Of a DNA stretch of 6,295 nt, positions 1 through 5,443 are shown piece after piece. A program made the translations under genes and the position numbers. The DNA is taken from assembly GCA_051011595.1 (NCBI GenBank), contig JBPCTQ010000399.1:1-6295 (forward strand). Reading direction: 5' to 3'. How positions within the stretch are numbered: position 1 is the first letter of the stretch; each line of letters starts with the position of its first letter. The stretch comes from JAOUEE01 sp051011595 (GTDB taxonomy: Bacteria > Actinomycetota > Acidimicrobiia > Acidimicrobiales > SHLQ01). The notes beneath the pieces are model-generated. The model made no database searches and was not told the origin of the DNA. It was given only the letters and a program-made list of their open reading frames with translations.

Positions 1-130
1 CCGCAGGGTTGGGCCGGCGCCGCCGATCCTCGAGCGCGGGGTCTGGCGGCGGGCGGCTGATGGTCGCCGATTCAGGTCGCCCGAGACCGTGGACCTATCG
101 TGTCGGTCTGTCCCAATCGTCCGGGCCATC

Positions 131-135
131 GGGAG
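131..135 (+). promoter_or_regulatory. Shine-Dalgarno site deciding the aldehyde dehydrogenase start
   Basis: GGGAG ends 4 nt before the GTG at 140. The spacing is short but usable, and it supports 140 over the upstream in-frame GTG at 89, which has only a weak GAG in front and would add 17 residues unlike the family N-terminus. Confidence 0.5.
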
Positions 136-139
136 AACC

Positions 140-1603
140 GTGTCAGGTATAGACGTCGATCGCGAATGGAAGCTCTACATCAACGGGGAGTGGGTCGCGG
201 CCACCTCCACGTACGACATCATCGATCCCAACACCACCAAGGTGGTGGGCCATGCCCCCGAGGCCACCGCGGCCCAGGCGCGCGATGCCGCCGCTGCGGC
301 CAAGGCGGCCCTACCGGCGTGGCGAGCCCTGCCCCAGCGGGAGCGAGCCGCATATCTGGCTCGCCTGGCCGACGTGCTGGCCGAGCGCACGCCGGGGTGG
401 GTCGACATCGTGCAGGCCGAGACCGGTGCCACCCTCAAGATCGCTCGCACCATGCAGGTCTCGGGTGCCACGGTCGACCGGTTCCGGTGGCACGCCAAGG
501 AATTCAACATCGACGAGGCCGTGCCCCCGTTCACCACCGCGGCCACCGGACTGGGTCCGGCCGGCCTGGTGGGTGCGATGGTGCACCGCCAGCCCGTCGG
601 GGTGGTGGCATGCATCACGCCGTACAACTTCCCGCTCACCAACGTGGCCGGCAAGATCGCTCCCGCGCTCATCATGGGCAACACCTGTGTCATCAAGCCG
701 GCGCCGCAGGACCCGCTGGGGATCTTGTTGCTGGCCGAGGCCATTCACGACGCCGGGTTTCCGCCCGGTGTGGTCAACGTCCTCACCGGCTCGGGTCCCG
801 AGGCACCGGCGGCCCTCGTCGACACTCCCGATGTGAACATGATCTCGTTCACCGGATCGACCCAGATCGGCGCCAAGATCTACGAGAACTCGGGCAAGAC
901 CATGAAGCGGCTGCTGATGGAGCTCGGCGGCAAGGGTGCACTGATCATGACCGACGACGCCGATGTGGGTGCGGCCACCCAGGCCATCGCATCGGTGTGG
1001 GGATTCCACAGCGGGCAGATCTGTACGGCACCGACCCGCGTGCTCTGCCACCGATCGCTCTACGACGAGACGGTCGAGACCTTGAAGACGATCGCCGGTT
1101 TTCTCACCGTCGGTGATGCCCTCGACGACGCCACCCTGGTGGGCCCGGTCATCACCGAGACCCACCGAGACCGAGTCGAGGAGTTCATCAAGGGAGGGGT
1201 CGACGACGGCGCCACCCTCGTCACAGGCGGCGAGCGCCCCGACCTACCCGGGTACTTCGTGGCCCCCACCCTGCTGGCCGACTGTCGCAGCGACATGCAT
1301 GTGGTGCAAGAAGAGGTGTTCGGTCCGGTCGTGGTGGTCGTGCCTCACGATGGCGACGACGAGGCGGTGGCCCTGGCCAACGACTCGGCCTACGGCCTGT
1401 TCAGCTACGTCTACTCCGGCGACATGGCCCGTGCCTACCGGCTGGGTCAACAGATCGACTCGGGTAATGTGGCGCTCAATTCGGTCCAACCGCACATGGA
1501 GGCTCCCTTCGGTGGCTTCAAGATGTCGGGGGTCGGAAGAGATCGAGGCCGTTGGGGGTTGGAGGCCTACACCGAGGTGCAGGCCATCTCCTGGCTCAGC
1601 TGA
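140..1603 (+). CDS. NAD(P)-dependent aldehyde dehydrogenase family protein
   Basis: This cytosolic enzyme should oxidise an aldehyde to the carboxylate (or acyl product) with NAD(P)+; the substrate cannot be read from sequence. With the GTG start at 140 it has 487 residues, a normal length for the family. Visible landmarks in that numbering are the PYNFP segment with Asn163 (oxyanion and substrate contact), IKPAP with Lys186 (cofactor ribose binding), FTGST near 237-241 (Rossmann loop), MELGGK with the general base Glu261, GQICTAP with the nucleophile Cys295, EEVFGPV near 391-397, and PFGGFKMSG near 456-464. All catalytic residues are present, so it should be active. The frame is open to the left window edge. 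GTG 140 is preferred over GTG 89 because the family N-terminus (REWKLYINGEW) starts just after it and GGGAG lies at 131-135. The peroxiredoxin-like gene follows 28 nt downstream, suggesting one operon. Family call is firm; start is moderately sure. Confidence 0.93.
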   Translation: MSGIDVDREWKLYINGEWVAATSTYDIIDPNTTKVVGHAPEATAAQARDAAAAAKAALPAWRALPQRERAAYLARLADVLAERTPGWVDIVQAETGATLKIARTMQVSGATVDRFRWHAKEFNIDEAVPPFTTAATGLGPAGLVGAMVHRQPVGVVACITPYNFPLTNVAGKIAPALIMGNTCVIKPAPQDPLGILLLAEAIHDAGFPPGVVNVLTGSGPEAPAALVDTPDVNMISFTGSTQIGAKIYENSGKTMKRLLMELGGKGALIMTDDADVGAATQAIASVWGFHSGQICTAPTRVLCHRSLYDETVETLKTIAGFLTVGDALDDATLVGPVITETHRDRVEEFIKGGVDDGATLVTGGERPDLPGYFVAPTLLADCRSDMHVVQEEVFGPVVVVVPHDGDDEAVALANDSAYGLFSYVYSGDMARAYRLGQQIDSGNVALNSVQPHMEAPFGGFKMSGVGRDRGRWGLEAYTEVQAISWLS

Positions 1604-1631
1604 GCCCGATCCCGGATCCCAGGAGGACACG

Positions 1632-2183
1632 ATGTTGTCGACCGGCGCCATGATCCCTGATGTGGAACTGGCCGACCCCGGCGGAGCTCCGGTCCGGTTG
1701 AGTGATGTCTCCGACGGCTGGCTCGTGGTCCAGGTCCTGCGTTACTACGGTTGACTTCCCTGTCGGGACTACCTCACGCAGTTGCGCGAGAACCGGGAAC
1801 GATTCGTGGCCGTGGGTGCGGATCTGGCTGCGGTGGGTACCGCCAGCCCGCACCAGGCCCAGGCCATGCAGGCCGATGCCGGGTTCCCGCTGCTGGTCGA
1901 CCCCGATTTCGCCTTTCGTGACGCCATCGCCGTCACCGACAAGCTGTCGATCCGCGAGCTGATGAAACGGGATTCGGCGGTCAACTACGGGTCGGCCATC
2001 AAACGCGGGAGCCGACAGGGGTGGGCGACCCCCACCCACGTCAGGAACCGACCGGCCGTGGTGATCCGATCTCCCGATGGAGCCCTGGCGTGGGCTCACG
2101 AGGGCGCAGCATTGGGGGACTACCCGTCCATCGACGTGGTGCTCGCGGCGTTGGTCGAGGTGATGGGGCCGGCCCAGAACTGA
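1632..2183 (+). CDS. Predicted selenoprotein: peroxiredoxin-like (Prx-like2 / AhpC-TSA type) redox protein with UxxC motif
   Basis: Read through the in-frame TGA at 1752-1754, this gene gives 183 residues with a thioredoxin/peroxiredoxin fold. The N-terminal part (residues 1-40) has the PDVEL...PVRLSD entry and the strand WLVVQVLRYYG. It runs directly into U41-L-P-C44-R-D-Y-L, which corresponds to the CxxC of Prx-like2 proteins (pattern GCxxCR). Later come FVAVGAD (58-64), a FPLLVDPDFAFRDAIAV block (85-101) typical of AhpC/TSA domains, and RPAVV at 140-144, where Pro141 fits the cis-Pro loop, followed by a final strand and helix. Cys44 is the only cysteine, so a selenenylsulfide with Sec41 would be the natural redox couple. 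A perfect AGGAGG at 1621-1626, 5 nt before the ATG, fixes the start. It probably reduces peroxides or disulfides in the cytosol; the exact substrate is unknown. The alternative is a nonsense mutation or sequencing error. Conventional callers would report a 40-residue stub or begin after the TGA. Confidence 0.8.
1752..1754 (+). other. In-frame UGA predicted to encode selenocysteine (Sec41)
   Basis: The codon is TGA in frame with the ATG at 1632 and the terminal TGA at 2181-2183. It sits at the first cysteine of the family's CxxC active site, giving U-L-P-C. The residues on both sides (LRYYG before, LPCRDYL after) form one uninterrupted family motif, so no frameshift is needed. A stop by chance at precisely the catalytic position, with no other lesion in 183 codons, is unlikely. 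Recoding needs SelB, SelA, SelD and tRNA-Sec, none of which is in this window. Confidence 0.77.
1756..1799 (+). promoter_or_regulatory. Candidate bacterial SECIS element in the coding sequence just after the UGA
   Basis: Hand folding gives a lower stem TTCCC (1756-1760) with GGGAA (1795-1799), an asymmetric internal loop, and an upper stem CTC-A-CGC (1773-1779) with GCG-C-GAG (1784-1790). The upper stem has one A-C mismatch and closes on the tetraloop AGTT (1780-1783) with G at its second position. The loop begins 25 nt after the UGA. Known bacterial SECIS elements are stem-loops immediately downstream of the UGA, with a small apical loop carrying an early G at roughly this distance, so the geometry fits. 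A competing small hairpin (TCCC 1757-1760 with GGGA 1765-1768) is also possible. No energy calculation was done. Confidence 0.55.
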
Positions 2184-2193
2184 CGAATCGTCA
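2181..2193. repeat. Perfect 13-nt inverted repeat over the selenoprotein stop codon
   Basis: TGACGA-A-TCGTCA is a perfect 6+6 palindrome around a single central A. It begins at the TGA stop of the selenoprotein gene. With a 1-nt centre it cannot form a normal hairpin over its full length, so it looks more like a dimeric protein-binding site than a terminator. No T-run follows. It may be chance. Confidence 0.3.
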
Positions 2194-2200
2194 GGTATCT

Positions 2201-2215
2201 CTGGCAAATAGCCAG
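2201..2215. repeat. Short inverted repeat CTGGC-AAATA-GCCAG
   Basis: A 5-bp perfect stem flanks a 5-nt AT loop between the selenoprotein gene and the WhiB-like gene. It has no following T-tract, so a classical Rho-independent terminator is not supported. It could be a weak transcript 3' end or an operator half-site pair. Confidence 0.3.
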
Positions 2216-2264
2216 GTCACAAAGCCTATCTCTCGGACAGATGGGCCGTTCTCTAACATTCATT

Positions 2265-2276
2265 GGCCTTTTGGCC
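2265..2276. repeat. Short inverted repeat GGCC-TTTT-GGCC
   Basis: A 4-bp stem with a T4 loop, which also reads as a direct repeat of TTGGCC (2263-2268 and 2271-2276, period 8). It lies about 85 nt before the WhiB-like start, a plausible operator or -35 neighbourhood, but it is short enough to be coincidence. Confidence 0.25.
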
Positions 2277-2358
2277 TATACGGCGCGAAAACTAGGACGC
2301 TCTTGTGCGAGGCAGCTGGTAGCGCCTCAGCCCGGTTTTCTTCGGAAGGTATTTCCCC

Positions 2359-2691
2359 ATGATCGACGTCGCGCCCGCCCCGGATCTCACCAATCCGATC
2401 GATTGGATGGAGACAGCGGCTTGTAAGGGGAAGAGCGATCTGTTCTTCGCTCCCTTTGCCGAGCGGCCCGAGGCGAGAGTACGTCGAGAAGCCAAGGCCC
2501 GGACGATCTGTCACACCTGTCCGGTGATGATGAAGTGCCGCACCCACGCCCGCGAGACCCGCGAGCTCGGCTTCTGGGGTGGCGAGTCAGAAGGTGAACG
2601 GGCCTCGGCCGGGTTCCCCCCGACCACCCCCATCATCGGTCGCCGCCAGGTTGCCGCCCAACGGGCCGCCCGGGCGCTCGAAGCTTCCTGA
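2359..2691 (+). CDS. WhiB-family iron-sulfur transcriptional regulator (Wbl protein)
   Basis: The 110-residue product is a small actinobacterial Fe-S transcription factor. The four cluster ligands are visible: Cys22, then Cys51-x2-Cys54-x5-Cys60 (CHTCPVMMKC). The family turn follows as GFWGGESEGER at 71-81, and the tail is rich in Arg and Ala (RRQVAAQRAARALEAS), matching the usual basic DNA-contact end. WhiB proteins bind a 4Fe-4S cluster sensitive to O2 or NO, and typically act by binding the primary sigma factor's region 4. The CPVMMKC wording recalls WhiB4-type proteins, but I cannot assign a subtype, so no symbol is given. The ATG at 2359 is supported by GGAAGG at 2344-2349 (9-nt spacing) and by N-terminal length. 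It is preceded by a 175-nt AT-rich leader and ends 22 nt before the convergent lipoprotein gene. Confidence 0.92.
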   Translation: MIDVAPAPDLTNPIDWMETAACKGKSDLFFAPFAERPEARVRREAKARTICHTCPVMMKCRTHARETRELGFWGGESEGERASAGFPPTTPIIGRRQVAAQRAARALEAS

Positions 2692-2713
2692 TCGGTTCCT
2701 GCCCGCCGGCTCG

Positions 2714-3727
2714 TCAGGCCGCCGGATAGAGCGTCGTTCGTAACCAGGCGACCATGTGGTCGAAGAGGGTGACGCCGTCATCGGCTTCGGTCGCGACGAG
2801 GTCGACGCCGTGTCCGGCTCCTTGTACCGGATACACCTCATAGGGCAGACCCGCGGCCTCGGCCGCGGCCACGAAGTCCTCGGTGAACGTGTACGACACC
2901 ACGTTGTCCTCGGTGCCGTGCACGATGAACACCGGAGGTTCATCGCCGGTGACCGTCTCGGCCGGTTTGGCCAGGGTGAATCCACCCCACAGGTCGACAG
3001 CGGCTGCGATCGACGGCCGCTCGAACCCGAAGTCCTCGGCGGTGTAGCTGATGTGATTGGCGGTGATGGCTCCGGCCGAGCCGCCGCCGAGCACCACACG
3101 ATCGAGATCCAGATCGAGCTCCTCGGCCTGGGCCAGCAGCCACTCGGTGCCCAACAGTCCGTCTTCGACGGCCGCCGCGATGGCCCGGCCCAGACCACCA
3201 CCGTCGGCCCCGCCCACGCTGTCGTAGATGCCGCCCACCCGCTCCGACGGGATGGGGTCATCACCCTGCACGCGGTAGTCGAAGGCGGCGGCCACGAAAC
3301 CCCGCTCGGCCAGCGCCTTCGCCGGCCCGGAGTTGTTGGCATCGGAGAACTGGAACCCGCCGCCGGGGAGGTGGATGTAGACCGGGTGTGGACCGACCGC
3401 GTCGACGGGGACGAAGAGCTTCGCCATGAGGTCGATCTCGCCGTTGCGGACCGCACCGGTGCCGTACACGACGTCGCTGGTGACTTCGACCTCATAGGTG
3501 GCCAGCTCCGGGACCGGACCGGCCGCCGTGGTGGTGGTCACCACGGTGGTGGTGGGCGGCGCGGCCGTCGTGGTCGATGTTGTTGTTGGTGGTGTTGTCG
3601 GGTCGGCCGACGTCGCCGCGGGATCGGTGGCCGGGGTGGCATCGCTGGTGGTGGCATCGTCGCTGCCGCCGCAGGCCGATGCCGCCACGGCAAAGGCGAA
3701 CAGGGCGGCAATGAGTCGAATCGTCAC
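2714..3727 (-). CDS. Secreted lipoprotein with alpha/beta-hydrolase (esterase/lipase-like) domain
   Basis: The product (337 residues, GTG start at 3727 with GGGAG 7 nt upstream, seen as CTCCC at 3735-3739) is a predicted membrane-anchored esterase outside the cytoplasm. Residues 1-18 are a hydrophobic signal peptide ending in the lipobox ASAC, with Cys19 as the lipidated residue. Residues 20-70 are a disordered Thr/Pro/Ala/Asp tether. The hydrolase domain follows: an oxyanion-type segment HLPGGGF (119-125), nucleophile elbow GGSAG with Ser217, HGTED with Asp274, and GAGHG with His306, completing the triad in canonical order. It resembles the carboxylesterase/HSL-like group, but the usual HGGG reads HLPGGG, so subfamily is open. 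The substrate is unknown. It is divergent from the LLM gene (95-nt gap) and convergent with the WhiB-like gene (22-nt gap), so it is probably monocistronic. Confidence 0.88.
   Translation of the reverse strand: MTIRLIAALFAFAVAASACGGSDDATTSDATPATDPAATSADPTTPPTTTSTTTAAPPTTTVVTTTTAAGPVPELATYEVEVTSDVVYGTGAVRNGEIDLMAKLFVPVDAVGPHPVYIHLPGGGFQFSDANNSGPAKALAERGFVAAAFDYRVQGDDPIPSERVGGIYDSVGGADGGGLGRAIAAAVEDGLLGTEWLLAQAEELDLDLDRVVLGGGSAGAITANHISYTAEDFGFERPSIAAAVDLWGGFTLAKPAETVTGDEPPVFIVHGTEDNVVSYTFTEDFVAAAEAAGLPYEVYPVQGAGHGVDLVATEADDGVTLFDHMVAWLRTTLYPAA
3524..3652 (-). repeat. Low-complexity Thr/Pro/Ala-rich tether coding region
   Basis: This covers about residues 26-68 of the lipoprotein, a run dominated by Thr, Pro, Ala and Val such as PPTTTVVTTTTAAG. 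On the plus strand it appears as GGT/GTT/GTG-rich DNA. Such tethers hold the catalytic domain away from the membrane through the cell wall and are often O-glycosylated in actinobacteria. There is no exact tandem unit, only biased composition. Confidence 0.6.
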
Positions 3728-3822
3728 GATGTGTCTCCCAGGTCTGCCCCCAGGCTAGGACCACGAACGACCTGGTTGCCGACCGATTCCGGGCTGCGGG
3801 CGGACCGGTAGGATCCATCGCC
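3728..3822. promoter_or_regulatory. Divergent intergenic region between the lipoprotein and LLM genes
   Basis: These 95 nt must carry promoters for both flanking genes, because they diverge. On the plus side, TAGGAT at 3809-3814 fits an actinobacterial -10 (TAnnnT), but it also overlaps the best ribosome binding site for the ATG at 3823. On the minus side, TAGCCT (plus 3754-3759 read in reverse) is a possible -10 about 27 nt before the GTG. No confident -35 is visible for either. Confidence 0.35.
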
Positions 3823-4713
3823 ATGAAGATCGGACTGGCGTTACCCACGATGGCCGACGGTTGGGAGCGCTCGACACTGCTCGACTGGTGTCGCATCACC
3901 GACGACGGCCCCTTCTCGTCTATCTCGTGTGGTGAGCGAATCACGTTCCACAACGTGGAGATGATCTCGACGTTGTCGGCGGCTGCGGCGCTCACCGAGC
4001 GAGTCCGAGTGATGGTCAATCTGGCCATCTCCCCGTGGCATTCCACCATGCTCCTGGCCAAGCAGCTCGCCACCATGGACATGATCAGCGACGGCCGTCT
4101 CGATGTGGGCCTGGGTATCGGCGGTCGTGAGCAGGACTACCGGGGTGTGGGCGCGTCCATGGCGTCGCGCCATCAGCGTCTCGACGACCAGGTCGCCGAG
4201 ATGCGCCGGTTGTGGTCCAGCGCGCCGGCCCTGGCCGACGCCCCGCCGCTCGGACCACCCGTGGTGCAATCCGGTGGGCCACCGCTCTATGCCGGTGCAT
4301 TGGGGCCCAAGGCCACCGCTCGGGCGGCGGCATGGGCCACGGGTATCTCCGGGTTCAGCCTGAGTCTCGATCCCGGTGAGATCACCAACGCCACCACCCT
4401 GGCCCGGTCGGTGTGGGAGGCGCATGGCCGCACCGAACCGCCCCGGTTCGTGGTGGCCTGCTTCGCGGTGCTGGGTGTCGCCGACGCCGACCAGGTGTTG
4501 TCGTCCTTCACCCGTGACTACATGGCCATTTTCGGTGATGACTGGGCCGACGCCATGGCTCGATCGGCGACACTCAACGGGGCCGGGCGGCTGGCCGATG
4601 CGCTGGCGGCGGCGCGGGAGTCGGGTGTGGTCGATGAGGTGATCGTGGTGCCCGGTACCGTCAACCCGGCATGTGCCGATGCGGTGGCGGCGGTCGCCCA
4701 GGCGCTGGGTTGA
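3823..4713 (+). CDS. LLM class (luciferase-like) flavin- or F420-dependent oxidoreductase
   Basis: The 296-residue protein has a bacterial-luciferase-type TIM barrel. It opens with the MKIGLALPTM strand. The family block LAKQLATMDMISDGRLDVGLGIG spans residues 78-100 and is followed by GGREQDYRGVG (100-110), matching the well-known aKqlatLD..S.GR...G.G.G...ef pattern that shapes the cofactor pocket. Later SGGPPLYAGALGPKATARAA (150-169) is the usual 'gG..p.ala.A...aDG' segment, here with WATGI in place of the common ADGW. Actinobacteria use both FMN and F420 in this family, and sequence reading alone does not decide which; the substrate is unknown. The ATG is supported by TAGGAT at 3809-3814 (8-nt spacing). 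Its last 53 nt overlap the end of the ABC ATPase gene on the other strand. It is probably a single-gene transcript. Confidence 0.88.
   Translation: MKIGLALPTMADGWERSTLLDWCRITDDGPFSSISCGERITFHNVEMISTLSAAAALTERVRVMVNLAISPWHSTMLLAKQLATMDMISDGRLDVGLGIGGREQDYRGVGASMASRHQRLDDQVAEMRRLWSSAPALADAPPLGPPVVQSGGPPLYAGALGPKATARAAAWATGISGFSLSLDPGEITNATTLARSVWEAHGRTEPPRFVVACFAVLGVADADQVLSSFTRDYMAIFGDDWADAMARSATLNGAGRLADALAAARESGVVDEVIVVPGTVNPACADAVAAVAQALG
4661..4713. other. 53-nt tail-to-tail coding overlap of LLM and ABC ATPase genes
   Basis: The LLM gene stops at TGA 4711-4713 on the plus strand, while the ATPase frame continues to its TGA at 4663-4661 on the minus strand. The shared bases encode the LLM C-terminus (VNPACADAVAAVAQALG) and the Pro/His-rich ATPase tail (NPAPGRPPPPHRHMPG). 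No room remains for an intergenic terminator, so both transcripts must run into the opposing gene. Confidence 0.85.
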
Positions 4714-5443
4714 CCACCGCCGGTAGTACCGACCGGAATCCGGCCTCGAGGGTTCGACTCGGAGTGCGTTGCAGCAACTGGCCAGGTGTCCCGTCGTACA
4801 CGATTCGCCCGGCATCGAGAACCAGCACCCGGTCGGCGCCACCGGCCAGCTCGTCGGGGTGATGTGTCATGGCGACCGTCGTGCGATCGGGATCGTGGGT
4901 GACGATCGTGCGGATCCGGGCCCGCTGCTCGGGGTCGAGTGAGGCGTCGGGTTCGTCGAGGATCAACACGTCGGGACCGCCGAGTAGGGCCTGGGCGATG
5001 GCCAGGCGCCGCTGCATTCCGCCGCTGAGCGTCTTGATCCGGTCGCCGGCCCGGTCGAGCAGTCCCACCTGGGCCAGCACCCAGTGGGTCCAGCGAAGCC
5101 GGGTGCGTTGCGGTGAGATCTCCTTGAGGACACCCACGTAGTCGCAGTAGTCGGCCACCCGCATGCGTTGCGGGAGGCCGTTCTGCTGGGCGACGTACCC
5201 CAAGCGGCGTCGGAGATGGAGGCGGCTGGGGGGATCGACCAGGGCGACCCCATCGACCATCACCACGCCCTGGCTGGGATCCCACACCGTCGCCAGCAGG
5301 CGGGCCAGTGTGCTCTTGCCCGACCCATTCCGACCCAGCACGGCGGTGAGGCCCGGACCCAGGCGCAAGGTCGGTGTATCGAGCGCCACTGTGGATCCGA
5401 ACCGGAGCTGCGTCTGGCGGAGCTCGATCACCGGGGCGGTCAT
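4661..5443 (-). CDS. ABC transporter ATP-binding protein
   Basis: This 260-residue cytoplasmic ATPase should drive a membrane partner, most likely the protein encoded just upstream. All nucleotide-binding motifs are present in order: Walker A GRNGSGKST (37-45), Q-loop YVAQQ with Gln86, signature LSGGMQ (139-144), Walker B VLILDEP with Glu164 as the catalytic base, D-loop SLD (168-170), and switch His194 in AMTHH. It looks catalytically intact. The frame is open far upstream, but ATG 5443 is chosen because family homology begins there (IELRQTQLRFG), AGGAG lies 10 nt upstream (plus-strand CTCCT 5454-5458), and it overlaps the preceding stop as ATGA. The final 15-20 residues are Pro/His-rich and lie mostly in the overlap with the LLM gene. 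The substrate is unknown; the domain type matches small exporters or ABC-2-like systems. Confidence 0.92.
   Translation of the reverse strand: MTAPVIELRQTQLRFGSTVALDTPTLRLGPGLTAVLGRNGSGKSTLARLLATVWDPSQGVVMVDGVALVDPPSRLHLRRRLGYVAQQNGLPQRMRVADYCDYVGVLKEISPQRTRLRWTHWVLAQVGLLDRAGDRIKTLSGGMQRRLAIAQALLGGPDVLILDEPDASLDPEQRARIRTIVTHDPDRTTVAMTHHPDELAGGADRVLVLDAGRIVYDGTPGQLLQRTPSRTLEAGFRSVLPAVVNPAPGRPPPPHRHMPG
5440..5443 (-). other. ATGA start/stop overlap, membrane protein to ABC ATPase
   Basis: This is a second ATGA junction of the same type, implying stoichiometric production of the permease-like protein and its ATPase. Confidence 0.8.

Larger units (their letters stand above)
2184..2358 (+). promoter_or_regulatory. 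AT-rich intergenic region, probable control region of the WhiB-like gene
   Basis: This 175-nt gap is markedly poorer in GC than the flanking genes; a hand count gives 52 G/C in bases 2201-2300. No convincing open frame lies in it. It holds short inverted repeats (separate entries) and AT-rich stretches around 2251-2300, including TATACG at 2277-2282, a loose -10-like hexamer with no good -35 partner. A long leader ahead of a WhiB-family gene is common, because such genes are usually controlled at their own promoter. GGAAGG at 2344-2349 is the ribosome binding site, 9 nt before the ATG at 2359. I cannot place a transcription start. Confidence 0.45.

Noticed and set aside
1..60. Possible C-terminal tail of an upstream plus-strand gene ending at TGA 58-60.
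   Set aside because: Only 19 codons are visible, with no family signal; several frames are open by chance in this GC-rich edge.
96..101. TATCGT as a -10 promoter hexamer for the aldehyde dehydrogenase gene.
   Set aside because: No acceptable -35 at the right spacing; a TAnnnT match alone is too common.
1..127. Possible minus-strand gene start at ATG 127, open to the left edge.
   Set aside because: About 43 codons, no ribosome binding site, Arg-rich shadow-like composition; cannot be supported.
1782..2183. Separate short gene starting at TTG 1782 after the TGA.
   Set aside because: It would lack the first strand and half of the redox motif and has no ribosome binding site; the read-through frame from 1632 explains both halves as one domain.
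1632..2183. Nonsense-mutated pseudogene.
   Set aside because: The single lesion falls exactly at the redox cysteine, is TGA rather than TAA/TAG, and the rest of the frame is intact. It remains the main alternative but is less likely.
2700..2725. CCGGC/GCCGG inverted repeat as a terminator between the WhiB-like and lipoprotein genes.
   Set aside because: Short stem, long loop, no T-run, and half of it lies in the lipoprotein coding end.
2756..3811. Long plus-strand frame opposite the lipoprotein hydrolase.
   Set aside because: Antisense shadow of a gene with a complete catalytic triad and signal peptide; low-complexity Gly/Arg product with no family features.
3841..4842. Long minus-strand frame opposite the LLM gene.
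   Set aside because: Rich in Arg, His and Gly with no domain, and lies across the end of the real ATPase gene; a GC-rich shadow.
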